Positions 25,925 through 35,310 of a DNA stretch of 64,000 nucleotides are shown here, one piece after another. The notes beneath the pieces were generated by a model, which ran no database searches, was not told where the DNA came from, and saw nothing but the letters and a program-made list of their open reading frames with translations. Numbering within the stretch: the first letter of the stretch is position 1; every line of letters starts with the position of its first letter. The DNA is taken from the NCBI GenBank assembly GCA_029210325.1, contig JARGPU010000001.1, forward strand, positions 568,126-632,125, written 5' to 3'. The DNA is from Alcanivoracaceae bacterium. GTDB lineage: Bacteria; Pseudomonadota; Gammaproteobacteria; Pseudomonadales; Alcanivoracaceae. Position numbers and translations under genes: made by a program.

Positions 25925-26428
25925 ATGTCCCGTTGGCGACCTCCCAGCACCCCGGCTTCCAAATACATCACCCCGCAAGGTTATCGGGCGATGAATGAAG
26001 AGCTGCAGCACCTGTGGAAGGTGAAACGCCCGGAGGTGACCCGCTCCGTGCAGGAGGCCGCTGCCCAAGGCGATCGTTCGGAGAATGCGGAGTACATATA
26101 TGGCAAAAAGATGCTGCGCGAGATCGATAGCCGTATCCGTTTTCTCAGCAAGCGTCTGGACGACATGAATGTGGTGGACCGGCCGCCGGCGGATCAAAGC
26201 CGGGTGTTTTTCGGTGCCTGGGTAACACTGGAGGACGATGAGGGCGTCGAGGCGACCTTCCGCCTGGTGGGCCCGGATGAAACTGATGGCAAGCTTGGCT
26301 ATATCAGCATCGATTCGCCCTTAGCCCGCGCGCTGTTAAAAAAGCAGGTGGATGATGAGGCCGAAGTTGACACGCCTTCCGGCGCCAAGCTCTGGTACAT
26401 TAGCGGCATTCGTTACCAGCAGGATTAG
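25925..26428 (+). CDS. greB: Transcription elongation factor GreB
   Basis: The 167-aa protein has the N-terminal coiled coil with the acidic tip QGDRSENAEYIYGKK, which by family knowledge inserts into the RNA polymerase secondary channel to trigger transcript cleavage, and the C-terminal FKBP-like domain (PSGAKLWYISGIRY). The -EYIYGKK- sequence and LSKRLDDMNVVD favour GreB over GreA. It is followed 8 bp later by the DUF502 gene. Confidence 0.95.
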   Translation: MSRWRPPSTPASKYITPQGYRAMNEELQHLWKVKRPEVTRSVQEAAAQGDRSENAEYIYGKKMLREIDSRIRFLSKRLDDMNVVDRPPADQSRVFFGAWVTLEDDEGVEATFRLVGPDETDGKLGYISIDSPLARALLKKQVDDEAEVDTPSGAKLWYISGIRYQQD

Positions 26429-26436
26429 GCTCCACT

Positions 26437-27069
26437 ATGACTGAAGTGCCGCAAAGTCGTTTTTCCATGATTGTTCGCCGCTCTCTGGCGGGTGGACTGC
26501 TGATCCTGTTACCCATGGTGATCGTCGGCACCATTTTTAGCTGGATATATGATGCGGCCAGCGGGCTGATCTCACCCTTTACCGGCCCGGTTATTGCCAC
26601 CTTTGGTTTGCCGAAAGTGCTGGCGGATTTGACCGTGGTGGCGCTGCTGATTCTGTTGTGTTTTTTGATTGGCACTTTGGTAGCAACCCGTCTTGGTGCC
26701 TGGTTGTGGCTGCGTGTGGAAGAAGTGCTGATGGTGCGTGTGCCGGGCTACCGCAGCGTGCGTGAAATCACGGCGCAGCTATTGGGTAATAGTAATGACT
26801 CGCCATTCAAGCGCGGTGAAGTGGCCAGAGTGTGGCTGTACGGCCGTCAGGTGGAGGTGTCCGTGCTAGGGCTGGTGACCTCGCGCCATGAGGATGGCCG
26901 GGTCAGTGTATTCGTGCCCACCGGGCCGAACCCGACCACCGGTTTTATCTATCACGTCAGCACGGATCTGGTGGAGTTCCACCCGGAGATTCGGGTGGAA
27001 CAGATGATGAAGAGCGTGATTGCCTGCGGCGCGGGCACTTCTGCACTGATCGGCCAGCTGCCTCGCTAG
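26437..27069 (+). CDS. DUF502 family membrane protein
   Basis: The 210-aa protein has two N-terminal membrane helices (about residues 13-33 and 58-80) with the family patterns LAGGLLILLPMVIVGTIF, and a cytoplasmic C-terminal domain with VPTGPNPTTGFIYHV and the ending EQMMKSVIACG. The function is unknown; related proteins in plants are LIKE-COV. It is translationally close to greB (8-bp gap). Confidence 0.88.
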   Translation: MTEVPQSRFSMIVRRSLAGGLLILLPMVIVGTIFSWIYDAASGLISPFTGPVIATFGLPKVLADLTVVALLILLCFLIGTLVATRLGAWLWLRVEEVLMVRVPGYRSVREITAQLLGNSNDSPFKRGEVARVWLYGRQVEVSVLGLVTSRHEDGRVSVFVPTGPNPTTGFIYHVSTDLVEFHPEIRVEQMMKSVIACGAGTSALIGQLPR

Positions 27070-27101
27070 GATGGCTTGCTGCCGGTTATCCGGGGGCGCT
27101 G

Positions 27102-27416
27102 TTATCTAGGGCAAAGCACCAGTGCTTTTTCTTCAATCTGCGGCTGAATAGTGGCGTCGGCGTTGTACTTGGCGGTTAGCTCATCCAGCGCATCCAGATC
27201 GTCTTCACTGATACCAAACTTCTCTTCCAGTTTGATCAGTTCTGCTTCCAGCTGTGCCGGTTGGTCCCACAGTTTCTGGTTCAGGCAGTGCTGCTCTGCG
27301 GAGTAATCAATGAACTGCTGCTGGCTCATATCCAGCGCCAGGGCACTGGCGGGCAGCAGGGTAAGGGCGGCGGCGAAGGCGGTAATGGTGGTAACAAGGG
27401 CAACTGGCTTCATCAT
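27102..27416 (-). CDS. Small secreted protein of unknown function
   Basis: The 104-aa protein has a Sec-type signal peptide (about residues 1-28, ending ASALALD) and a mature helical acidic domain of about 75 residues with two Cys (QHCLNQ near the start and LVLCPR at the end) that could form a disulfide. No family recognised. Its start has GGGAGAGCC upstream. It is convergent with the DUF502 gene. Confidence 0.7.
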   Translation of the reverse strand: MMKPVALVTTITAFAAALTLLPASALALDMSQQQFIDYSAEQHCLNQKLWDQPAQLEAELIKLEEKFGISEDDLDALDELTAKYNADATIQPQIEEKALVLCPR

Positions 27417-27515
27417 GGCTCTCCCGGTTTATTATTTTTGGCTGACGCTTGGTGATAGGAGTGTCCCGCCAGCTGCTGATCTGGTCAATCCCTGATCGGC
27501 GCTATGAGTTTTTCT

Positions 27516-29411
27516 CTAGTCTTCCGCTTGCTCGGCCTCTTCCAGCGCGGTCATGGCCTCAAGCCAGTCGCCTTCTACGCTTTCACACTGCTTGCGCAGG
27601 GTGCCCTGACGGGCTAGCAGGTCATTCAGGGCGGCTTTCTGCTCCGCCTGATAGAGCGCTTCGTCACCCAGCTTGGTTTCCACTTCAGCGAGCTGCTGCT
27701 GCAGTTTCTCCAGCTGCTTTTCCAGCTTGTCAGCGGCCTGTTTCAGGGGCCGCAGGTTGGCCCGTTTCTGGGCTGCCTGCTGGCGCTTGAGTTTGTTGTC
27801 ACTGGTGCCGGCGGGGCTGTCACTGACGCTGCTGGCTTGCTTGTTGCGTTCACGTAGCCAGCGGGCGTAGTCATCCAGATCACCCTCCCATTCGGTTACC
27901 GTGCCGTTGGCCACCAGCACCAGTTCGTCGACGGTGGTTTCCAGCAGGTGGCGGTCGTGGGACACCAGTATCACCGCGCCTTCAAACTCTTGCAGTGCCA
28001 TGGTCAGCGCTTCGCGCATATCCAGATCAAGGTGGTTGGCCGGTTCATCGAGCAATAGCAGGGCTGGTTTTTGTTGCACCAGCAAGGCTAGGGCAAGGCG
28101 TGATTTTTCGCCGCCGGAAAAACGTTTCACTTCGGCAAAGGCGTCGTCGCCGTGGAAACCAAATCGGCCCAGCTCTTTGCGTACTTGTAGCTCTTCCCAT
28201 TTCGGCTGGGCCAGCTGCATCAGGGCAAAGGCGGTCTTGTCCTGGGGCAGGGCGTCCACCTGTTGCTGGTGGAAATAACCGATCACCAGTTCCGGGCCAA
28301 CGGTGAACTTGCCGCTCAGGGCGGGTAGCTGGGTGGCCAGGGTTTTAATCAGGGTGGACTTGCCCGCGCCATTGGGGCCGAGTAGACCAAGGCGGCTTTC
28401 CGGGCGGATAGAAAACGTCACCTCCTGAAGGATAGCCGTGTCGCCATAACCGCACTGCACCTTGACCAGATCAAGCATCGGGTTAGGCAGCTTGAGCGGT
28501 TTCGGAAAGCTGAAACTGAAACCGTCTTCCGCATGGGCGGGGGCAATTAATTCCAGTTTCGCTAACGCCTTCAGACGGCTTTGTGCTTGCCGGGCTTTAG
28601 TGGCCTGAGCGCGAAACCGGTCGATAAACTTTTGCAGGTGGGCGGCCTGCGCTTTTTGCTTTTCATACACATGGGTTTGCTGTGCCATGCGCTCCGCCCG
28701 TTGCCGTTCGAAGGCGGAATAGTTGCCGCTATACAGGGTCAGGCGCTGCTGTTCGATATGCAGAATATGGCTGATGGTGGCGTCGAGAAAATCCCGGTCG
28801 TGGGAAATCAGCAGCAGGGTTTGCGGTGCCTGTTGCAGCCAGTCTTGCAGCCACAGCACCGCGTCCAGATCCAGGTGGTTAGTGGGTTCGTCGAGCAGCA
28901 GCAGGTCGGCATCCGCGAGCAGCACCCGGGCCAGATTAAGGCGCATGCGCCAGCCACCGGAAAAGCTGGCCACCGGATTGTTCTGCGTATCGGCAGCAAA
29001 ACCGAGACCGGCCAGAACCTCGGCGGCGCGGGCGGGCAAAGACCAGGCATTCAGGGCATCAAGTTTTTCATGGGCATGGCCAATGGCCATGCCGTCAGCA
29101 CTGGCTTCCGCATCACGCAGGGCCTGTTCCGCGGCGCGCAGAGGGGTGTTGCCATCCAGCACGTAGTCGATGGCGGGCTGGTCCAGCGCCGGGACTTCCT
29201 GAGCCATGATCGCCATGCGCCAATCTGTGGGCACGGAAAGGCTGCCAGCGTCCGCTTCAAGATGGCCGCTAAGCAGGGCAAACAGGGAGCTTTTACCGCA
29301 ACCGTTGCGACCGGTCAGGCCGATTTTCCAACCACCGTGAAGGGTCATGCTGGCGTGGTCGAGAAGAATATCGGGGCCGCGTCGCAGGCGCAGGCTTTCA
29401 AGCTGGATCAT
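27516..29411 (-). CDS. yheS: ABC-F ATPase, YheS-like
   Basis: The 631-aa protein has two ABC ATPase cassettes and no membrane domain. Walker A motifs are GRNGCGKSSL and GPNGAGKSTL; signatures are SFSGGWRMRLNLARVL and RFSGGEKSRLALALL; Walker B/linker motifs are LLLDEPTNHLDLDAVL and LLLDEPANHLDLDM. The interdomain linker helix pair (about residues 230-290) and the C-terminal coiled coil (about residues 540-620) fit the YheS/Uup group, which act on the ribosome. The start lies 55 bp from the GGDEF-EAL gene's stop on the same strand. Confidence 0.92.
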   Translation of the reverse strand: MIQLESLRLRRGPDILLDHASMTLHGGWKIGLTGRNGCGKSSLFALLSGHLEADAGSLSVPTDWRMAIMAQEVPALDQPAIDYVLDGNTPLRAAEQALRDAEASADGMAIGHAHEKLDALNAWSLPARAAEVLAGLGFAADTQNNPVASFSGGWRMRLNLARVLLADADLLLLDEPTNHLDLDAVLWLQDWLQQAPQTLLLISHDRDFLDATISHILHIEQQRLTLYSGNYSAFERQRAERMAQQTHVYEKQKAQAAHLQKFIDRFRAQATKARQAQSRLKALAKLELIAPAHAEDGFSFSFPKPLKLPNPMLDLVKVQCGYGDTAILQEVTFSIRPESRLGLLGPNGAGKSTLIKTLATQLPALSGKFTVGPELVIGYFHQQQVDALPQDKTAFALMQLAQPKWEELQVRKELGRFGFHGDDAFAEVKRFSGGEKSRLALALLVQQKPALLLLDEPANHLDLDMREALTMALQEFEGAVILVSHDRHLLETTVDELVLVANGTVTEWEGDLDDYARWLRERNKQASSVSDSPAGTSDNKLKRQQAAQKRANLRPLKQAADKLEKQLEKLQQQLAEVETKLGDEALYQAEQKAALNDLLARQGTLRKQCESVEGDWLEAMTALEEAEQAED

Positions 29412-29466
29412 GACGAAGCCGGGTGGAAAATGAAGCGCGAGTGTAGCAGAGCGAGGGATGTTTCTG

Positions 29467-31773
29467 TCAGGCCGACAAACTCTGTTCGCCGATTCGCGGC
29501 TGTTCCAGCCATGCTCTGGCCCACACCGCTAACTCGGTGGCGCTCATCGGTTTGCCCAGCAGGAAGCCCTGAATCATGTCGCAACCAAAACTTTCCAGCA
29601 GCATGACGGTTTCCCGATTTTCCACCCCTTCGGCCACCACTTCCAGGCCCATGTTGTGGCCAAGCTCGATGGTTGAGTGAACGATCACCGCATCGTCGTC
29701 GCTGTGGTCCAGATTCAGCACAAAAGATTTGTCGATCTTCAGTTCATCCACCGGCATACGTTTCAGTTGCGACAGGGACGAATAGCCAGTGCCGAAATCA
29801 TCCACCGCCAGTCGCAGGCCAATGCCTTTTAGTCGTGCCAGCATGGCGTGGCCCTGATGTTCGTCTTTCATTACCGAGCTTTCGGTGATTTCCAGACATA
29901 AAGCCTGAGGCTCCACTTCGGCGTTAGTCAGCAAGGTGGCAATAAAGCTGGGCAGGTCTTCGTCCTGCAAATCGGTGGCCGAGATATTCACCGACAGTTG
30001 CACCATCAGGTGCTCGCGGTGCCATTGTTGCAGTTGCTGCACGGCGGCTTTCAGCACCCAGCGGGTCAGTCGGTTGATATGACCGGCGTCTTCGGCAATA
30101 ACAATAAATTCATCCGGGCGCAGTGGTCCCAGTGTGGGGTGGTGCCAGCGGATCAATGCTTCGGCGCCAATCCGTTCGCGATCTCTTAGTGCCGCCTTGG
30201 GCTGGTAAAGCAGGTGCAAGTCTTCGTTGATCAGTGCTTCCTTGAGGTCGCGGGCCAGTGACAACCGGCGCAGGTGACGCTCATCCCAGCCGGGCTGATA
30301 CACCGCCACCTGGTGGCCCGCCTGCTTGGCGTCGTACATGGCGATGTCGGCGCGTCGCATCAGGGTTTCGCCATCGGTGCCATGCTCGGGGAACAGGGAA
30401 ATACCAATGCTGGCTTCAACATTCAGGTGCAGGTCGTTCAGCTCCACGGTTTGGACGACCCGGTCGCGAATGCGGTGGGCCACGTGGATGGCCTGGGCGG
30501 TATCCACGTCGCTGAGCAGCAGGAGAAATTCATCGGCGCCAAGACGGGCTGCCAGGTCTCGCTCCTTGGTATTGGTGGCAAGCCGCCGCGCCACCACACC
30601 CAACACCTGATCGCCGACGCCATGGCCAAGCGCATCGTTAATCTCCTTGAAGCGGTTCAGGTCCAGCGCCATGACCGCAAAGGGTTTGCCATCTTTAATG
30701 GCCTCCTCCAGCAACAGCAGGGCAACGCGACGATTGGGTAAGCCGGTGAGGGAATCATGTTCTGCCTGATGAACAAGGCGTTGCTCCCGTTCGGCGATGG
30801 CGCCCTGCATGGCATTGAAGGCTTGCGCCAGTGCACTGAACTGGCCATCGCCGCGCACCGCCATGACGGTGTTGTAGTGGCCCGAGGTAATACGCTGGGC
30901 GGCGTTGGCCAGTGCCGTCACCGGGCGGCTGATGCCACGCGCCAGCAGTACTGCAGTCAGCGCGGCCAACAACAGGCCGGCAATGGTCAGCCATATCAGC
31001 TGCCGGTCCAGGGCGCGCGATGGCGCCAATACACGCTCCATGGGTAACTGCAGTACGGCACTGATTTCCTTGGATAGCGGCAAGGTGAGGAACAGGAAGC
31101 TGGCGCCTTCGGCATCCGCCTGAACCGGCTCGCTGGAATGGTCGCTGTTGGCTAGCCAGCTGGCGGCCGCCTTGGCCTGTTCAGGCAATAGCGTGCTGGC
31201 GATCAGGTCGCGGCCGGTTGTGCTGAGCAAAGAGACATCCAGATTGGTGAGCTGGGACAAATTCCAGACCAGCGCTTCGTCAAGCAGATAGCCGACTACC
31301 AGCCAGTCGTTCTGGCCCGTGTCTGGCACCGGGATCATAACGATTTCATAGGCTTGCCCGGCGAGGATCAGGTAGTCCACCCGGGCCGCCCTGTCCTGCG
31401 GCAGGTTCCTCGGCGCGGTGGCTTTTTCCGGGCTGATCAGCCGGCCATCGTTGTTGGATAGCAGTGTCAGGTCCGCGTTGAGCAGCTTGGCCAGCCCGGC
31501 CAGCGCGTTATTGATGGCGCTGACGTCGTCGGCTATGACGGCTTGTTGGAATGACTTGTCCATGGCCAGCATGCGGCTGGGTATGGTCAGCTGGGTGGCG
31601 TGGTGGCCGAGTAGCTCAGAGAAAATATCTGCGCCGATACGTAGCTCCCGCGCGGCGTCCTCCACCAGAGAGTCGTGGATAACATTGCGCGAGGTCAGGT
31701 GGCTGGTCAGCTGCAGAGCAAAGACGAGCCCGACCAGAATCAGCATCAATTTGCCCAGATGGCTGTGGCGCAT
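29467..31773 (-). CDS. Membrane GGDEF-EAL c-di-GMP protein with periplasmic sensor
   Basis: The 768-aa protein has a TM at about residues 7-27, a periplasmic sensor domain of about 240 residues, a second TM (about residues 268-288), HAMP, then GGDEF and EAL domains. The GGDEF motif is GADEF (RLGADEF), a change that may weaken or abolish cyclase activity. The EAL domain looks intact (GAEALIRW, NISATDL, LEITESS, VDDFGTGYSSLS, KIDKSFV, AEGVE). It is therefore best read as a c-di-GMP phosphodiesterase controlled by a periplasmic signal, perhaps with GTP-regulated GGDEF. Confidence 0.9.
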   Translation of the reverse strand: MRHSHLGKLMLILVGLVFALQLTSHLTSRNVIHDSLVEDAARELRIGADIFSELLGHHATQLTIPSRMLAMDKSFQQAVIADDVSAINNALAGLAKLLNADLTLLSNNDGRLISPEKATAPRNLPQDRAARVDYLILAGQAYEIVMIPVPDTGQNDWLVVGYLLDEALVWNLSQLTNLDVSLLSTTGRDLIASTLLPEQAKAAASWLANSDHSSEPVQADAEGASFLFLTLPLSKEISAVLQLPMERVLAPSRALDRQLIWLTIAGLLLAALTAVLLARGISRPVTALANAAQRITSGHYNTVMAVRGDGQFSALAQAFNAMQGAIAEREQRLVHQAEHDSLTGLPNRRVALLLLEEAIKDGKPFAVMALDLNRFKEINDALGHGVGDQVLGVVARRLATNTKERDLAARLGADEFLLLLSDVDTAQAIHVAHRIRDRVVQTVELNDLHLNVEASIGISLFPEHGTDGETLMRRADIAMYDAKQAGHQVAVYQPGWDERHLRRLSLARDLKEALINEDLHLLYQPKAALRDRERIGAEALIRWHHPTLGPLRPDEFIVIAEDAGHINRLTRWVLKAAVQQLQQWHREHLMVQLSVNISATDLQDEDLPSFIATLLTNAEVEPQALCLEITESSVMKDEHQGHAMLARLKGIGLRLAVDDFGTGYSSLSQLKRMPVDELKIDKSFVLNLDHSDDDAVIVHSTIELGHNMGLEVVAEGVENRETVMLLESFGCDMIQGFLLGKPMSATELAVWARAWLEQPRIGEQSLSA

Positions 31774-31902
31774 GAATGCTCCAGACGGGTTATTCGGCCT
31801 TAATGGCCGCTGTTATTGTTATCTGCCTTTGTTACCAACTCTAGCGCAGGGGAGGCGCCGGCAACAGGGCTACAGCGATCTGCAGGTCGGTTTTACAGGC
31901 TA

Positions 31903-32661
31903 TTACAGTCGAGGGATGACGCCGCTCAGGTGGCGTTGGACTTCCAGCCATTCGATAACCGTGCGCCAGGCATCGCGGTCCTGTTGATCTGCTTCGCGCA
32001 GGTCGAGCACGCCGCAACCTTCACCAGCAGCCCGAACATACAGCTGGGTGTCGCGCAGGGTGCTCAAAAACGGAATTTTCAGGCTGGTCAGGAATAGCTC
32101 CAGGCGGGAGTACATGCGGGTGCGCTCGCGGGCGCGATTGGCAATCACCGCTAGCCGTTTCGGCCGACGTCGATTGGCGGGGGACAGCATCACCGCCTGC
32201 ATAAAGCGGGTGGCGGCGCGAATATCGATGGGGCTGGGCAGCACCGGCACCAATACCACCCGGGAAATATTCAGCAAGGCATTCAGGGCGCTGCCGTCGA
32301 GGCCCGCCGGGGAGTCGATGATCAGCAGGTCGCTGGTCTGGCGCAGGGCCTGTTGCAGCTTGCCGGCATGGAAGCTTCTATCCAGCGGGATGGATATCAG
32401 GCGGATATCGTCGTTGCCACTTTGCTGGCGTTGCCGGCACCACTGCGAGGCGGATTGCTGGGGGTCAAGGTCAAGCAGGGTGACGTCGCGGCCGCGTCCG
32501 GCGTAGTAGCTGGCCAGACTGGTGGAAAGTGTGGTTTTGCCGCAGCCACCCTTGGCGTTGGCCAGCAGAATGACAAAATGCTGGTCGGCCCGGTTCGCAA
32601 CGGAGCGCGCCGGGGTCAGAACATCATCTTGTGGAGTTACTGCACTTTCGCTGACAGACAT
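31903..32661 (-). CDS. ParA/MinD-type ATPase, orphan
   Basis: The 252-aa protein has the deviant Walker A KGGCGKTTL (about residues 38-46), switch LLDLDPQQSASQW and the DSPAGLDG Walker B region. ParA-family ATPases position plasmids, chromosomes or protein clusters. There is no parB next to it, so this is an orphan that may place a protein complex such as a chemotaxis or flagellar cluster. The ribosome site GGGGAGACC is good. The 129-bp gap to the GGDEF-EAL gene shows no clear terminator. Confidence 0.88.
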   Translation of the reverse strand: MSVSESAVTPQDDVLTPARSVANRADQHFVILLANAKGGCGKTTLSTSLASYYAGRGRDVTLLDLDPQQSASQWCRQRQQSGNDDIRLISIPLDRSFHAGKLQQALRQTSDLLIIDSPAGLDGSALNALLNISRVVLVPVLPSPIDIRAATRFMQAVMLSPANRRRPKRLAVIANRARERTRMYSRLELFLTSLKIPFLSTLRDTQLYVRAAGEGCGVLDLREADQQDRDAWRTVIEWLEVQRHLSGVIPRL

Positions 32662-32812
32662 GGTCTCCCCTTTCTGCTGCCACTATAGGATAGCGTGGCC
32701 CACTGTGCAGCAGCCGAGATGAAAATCGTGACAGGGTGCCCCTCTGTGCCATGACAAGGGCGGTTAAACGCCTGTATGCTTGCCGCTTCGCCGGCAATCA
32801 GGGGTTGAAGCC

Positions 32813-33127
32813 ATGAAGTATTTTTTGTTGGTTATCGCTCTGGCGGCGGCGGTGCTAGCGGCACTGATGTATGTGCCGATGGAAAACGGTCAACCGTTGA
32901 TTCAGCCAGACAGTCTTCGCCAGACTGTCACCGAGTCGGCCGGATTATTTACCGACGAACAGCAGGATGAACTGCCTGCCATGTACCGCTGGCGTGATTC
33001 CTCGGGGAGCTGGCAGTTTGGTCAGGTGCCGCCACCCGGCGTGGTAGCGGAACCGATGGAGCAAAAAGAGATCCGGACATTGTCCTCTGAGGCCATCCGT
33101 CAGGGGACTTCGGTAGATTCACAATAA
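32813..33127 (+). CDS. Small DUF4124-like exported or membrane-anchored protein
   Basis: The protein is 104 aa from ATG 32813 (GGGGTTGAAGCC upstream). A hydrophobic N-terminal segment (MKYFLLVIALAAAVLAALMYV) is a signal anchor or signal peptide. The middle part MYRWRDSSGSWQFGQVPPPGV is a short DUF4124-like beta motif (YRW-x-D-x-x-G-x-x-x-x-x-x-x-PP), found in many uncharacterised envelope proteins. The FKBP gene follows 25 bp later, so they may share a transcript. Confidence 0.7.
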   Translation: MKYFLLVIALAAAVLAALMYVPMENGQPLIQPDSLRQTVTESAGLFTDEQQDELPAMYRWRDSSGSWQFGQVPPPGVVAEPMEQKEIRTLSSEAIRQGTSVDSQ

Positions 33128-33152
33128 TTACATTACTCGCAATGGAGGCAAG

Positions 33153-33854
33153 ATGAACAAGTTTGCACTGCTGATCGCTGGTACGGTGGCATTGGCCGCC
33201 TGTGGCGACAATGCGCCCAAGGTTAGTTTGGACAATGACGATCAGAAAGCGGCTTACGCGCTAGGATTTCGTACCGGTGAGCAGATGCAGGGCCGGATGG
33301 ATGATATTGATCTGGACAGCTTTTTGGCCGGCATGCGCACTGGCGCGCTGGGCGAAAGCGACAAGGCTCTGATGGACCCGGAAACCATGGATGAAGTGAT
33401 CATGGCGTTCCAGCAGAAGAAGATGGAAGAGGAGCAGGCCGAAATGGTTCGTGAAGCAGATGAAAATCTGGCCGAGGGCGCAGCCTTTCGCGCTGCTGAT
33501 GCCGAGAAAGAAGGCGTCACCGTAACCGATAGCGGCTTGCAGTACGAAGTGCTGGCCTCAGGTGACGGCGCTAGCCCGGCTGCCACCGACACTGTGGTTG
33601 CCCACTACCATGGCACCCTGATCGACGGCACCGTATTCGACAGCTCGGTTGATCGTGGCGAGCCGGCTACTTTCCCACTGGATCGTGTCATCGAAGGTTG
33701 GCAGGAAGCTCTGCCGATGATGAAGATCGGCGACAAGTGGCGCATCGTGCTGCCGCCGCACCTGGCCTATGGTGATCAGGGCGCGGGTGGCGTGATTGGC
33801 CCGAACGCTACGCTGATCTTCGAAGTGGAATTGCTCGACATCGTTAAAGAGTAA
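33153..33854 (+). CDS. FKBP-type peptidyl-prolyl cis-trans isomerase, lipoprotein
   Basis: The 233-aa protein has a lipoprotein signal (MNKFALLIAGTVALAACG, Cys17), an N-terminal dimerisation/linker domain of helical repeats (DDQKAAYALGFRTGEQM) and a C-terminal FKBP domain (about residues 120-233) with VAHYHGTLIDGTVFDSS, VIEGWQEALPMMKIGDKW and PHLAYGDQGAGG. It matches the Mip/FkpA/FklB group and should assist folding in the periplasm. The ribosome site AATGGAGGCAAG is good. Confidence 0.93.
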   Translation: MNKFALLIAGTVALAACGDNAPKVSLDNDDQKAAYALGFRTGEQMQGRMDDIDLDSFLAGMRTGALGESDKALMDPETMDEVIMAFQQKKMEEEQAEMVREADENLAEGAAFRAADAEKEGVTVTDSGLQYEVLASGDGASPAATDTVVAHYHGTLIDGTVFDSSVDRGEPATFPLDRVIEGWQEALPMMKIGDKWRIVLPPHLAYGDQGAGGVIGPNATLIFEVELLDIVKE

Positions 33855-33861
33855 TCCCCAG

Positions 33862-33896
33862 ACACACCACCGGCCGGTGCCGGTGGTGTGTTCTCC
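33862..33896 (+). terminator. Terminator-like hairpin after the FKBP gene
   Basis: ACACACCACCGGC-CGGT-GCCGGTGGTGTGT forms a perfect 13-bp stem (33862-33874 with 33879-33891), followed by a weak T-rich tail (TCTCCT). It sits between the convergent FKBP and Rsd genes. Confidence 0.65.
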
Positions 33897-33917
33897 TGCC
33901 TTGCCTTTGCTAATACG

Positions 33918-34406
33918 TCAGTGCACCAACACCCGCTGTGGCGGACTTTCCCGTTGGTGGATGCTGACAATCAACTGATCTTCCAGAGCAAACCTCTCTT
34001 CCAGTTTGACCAACAACTCGTGTAGTCGCTGTGGCAGATTGATCTGCAGGGCGGTGATGTTGCCGTTGCTATCAAAGTCGTCATTGAATGCCAAAGCTGC
34101 ATCCGTGGACTCTTCCAGCCGTTGCAGGATGGCGGCTACCAGGGCCCGGTTTTCCGGCTGGGTATGGTGGACCTCTTTGGCCAGTTCCCGGTAAACCTCA
34201 AAGTAGCCGGCACTGACATAATCCATCAACAACTGACAGAACTGCTGTACCCGCTGGGGCAGCGGGCTGCGCTGTCGGTCGCTGGCGATCAGGGTGCGCA
34301 GGCTGAATAGCATGCGCAGAATCTGCTGGCGTTCACCCAGCCATTGTTGGACCAGTAATTCGATCCGTTGCCATTGCTGCAGGGCCGCGTGGGGTTGGTA
34401 TGACAT
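33918..34406 (-). CDS. rsd: Sigma70-binding regulator Rsd/AlgQ
   Basis: The protein is 162 aa from ATG 34406, which has GGAGGAAGCC before it; the open frame to 34484 is not needed. It is a mostly helical protein with the family patterns RIELLVQQWLGERQQILRMLF and FCQLLMDYVSAGYFEVYREL. Rsd/AlgQ binds region 4 of the housekeeping sigma factor and releases core RNA polymerase for alternative sigmas. It is separated from the LrgB gene by about 200 bp. Confidence 0.88.
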   Translation of the reverse strand: MSYQPHAALQQWQRIELLVQQWLGERQQILRMLFSLRTLIASDRQRSPLPQRVQQFCQLLMDYVSAGYFEVYRELAKEVHHTQPENRALVAAILQRLEESTDAALAFNDDFDSNGNITALQINLPQRLHELLVKLEERFALEDQLIVSIHQRESPPQRVLVH

Positions 34407-34605
34407 GGCTTCCTCCGAAATTCCGTCTTCGTCGTTCCCCTGTTTAGCGGGGGAGGACAAGTAAGGCGCGGCTGGTCGGCGCATGCAATTGGCCGTAGTT
34501 GAACCAGGTCAAAGTTTTTGCTTTTCGCGGAAAATGGAGAAGAAAAACATGGGCTTAGCCAACAGACGGATTTCTCATAAAAAGCTGTGGCGAAAGTCGC
34601 TGAGG

Positions 34606-35310
34606 TTATTGCAGCAGGGCGCTGATCCATGGCCATAGCCACGGCAGGGCGATGGCGGTGAGCAGGCCGGTGAGCCCCAGCGCCAGAGAGGAGTAAGCGC
34701 CCGCTCGCTCGCCATACTCGAAGGCACGGGCGGTGCCAATGGCATGGGCCACCAGTCCAAGGGCCAGCCCGCGGATTCGATCGTCGTGGACCTTGAGCAG
34801 GCGGAACACCAGCGGAGCGGCAAGCACCCCGACAATGCCGGTGATCGCCACCGCACCTGCAGCCAGGGCTGGATAGCCACCGGTCATGCGGCTGACCTCA
34901 AGGGCGATCGGGGTGGTGATGGATTTCGGTGCCAGCGAGCCAATAACATCCAGCGGCGCGCCACACATGGCCGCCAGACCAATAGCCAGACCGGCAGCCA
35001 GTGGGGCGCCAATCAGGATATACACCAGCACCTGACCCCAGATCTTGCGCAGGGTGGTTAGCTGGCGGTACAGCGGCCAGGCCAGCGCCACGGTGGCCGG
35101 GCCGAGGAAAAATTGCAGTACCGCGGTGCCGGCGAGGTAGTCGCGATAGGAGATACCGAGCAGCAGCAGGATGATGATTACTGGAATCATGGCCACCAGA
35201 AACGGGTGCGCTAATGGGTGCCGGCCACTGCGTTCGTACAGCCACCAGGCCAGACGGTAGCTGGCCAGTGTCAGGAACAGGGCAAACAGCGGCGTGTTGA
35301 AGGCGCTCAC
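34606..35310 (-). CDS. lrgB: LrgB family membrane protein
   Basis: The protein is 234 aa from GTG 35310. The longer ATG frame to 35424 lies inside lrgA and is rejected, because the GTGA overlap with the lrgA stop couples the two. About seven hydrophobic helices and the family motif LAPKSITTPIALEVSRMTGG followed by GVLAAPLVF. LrgAB/CidAB proteins affect murein hydrolysis and transport of small organic acids. It is the third gene of the dsbB-lrgA-lrgB overlap chain. Confidence 0.9.
   Translation of the reverse strand: MSAFNTPLFALFLTLASYRLAWWLYERSGRHPLAHPFLVAMIPVIIILLLLGISYRDYLAGTAVLQFFLGPATVALAWPLYRQLTTLRKIWGQVLVYILIGAPLAAGLAIGLAAMCGAPLDVIGSLAPKSITTPIALEVSRMTGGYPALAAGAVAITGIVGVLAAPLVFRLLKVHDDRIRGLALGLVAHAIGTARAFEYGERAGAYSSLALGLTGLLTAIALPWLWPWISALLQ

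Noticed and set aside
28581-29606. Plus-strand ORF of 341 codons antisense to yheS
   Set aside because: The opposite strand carries a complete ABC-F ATPase with all motifs.
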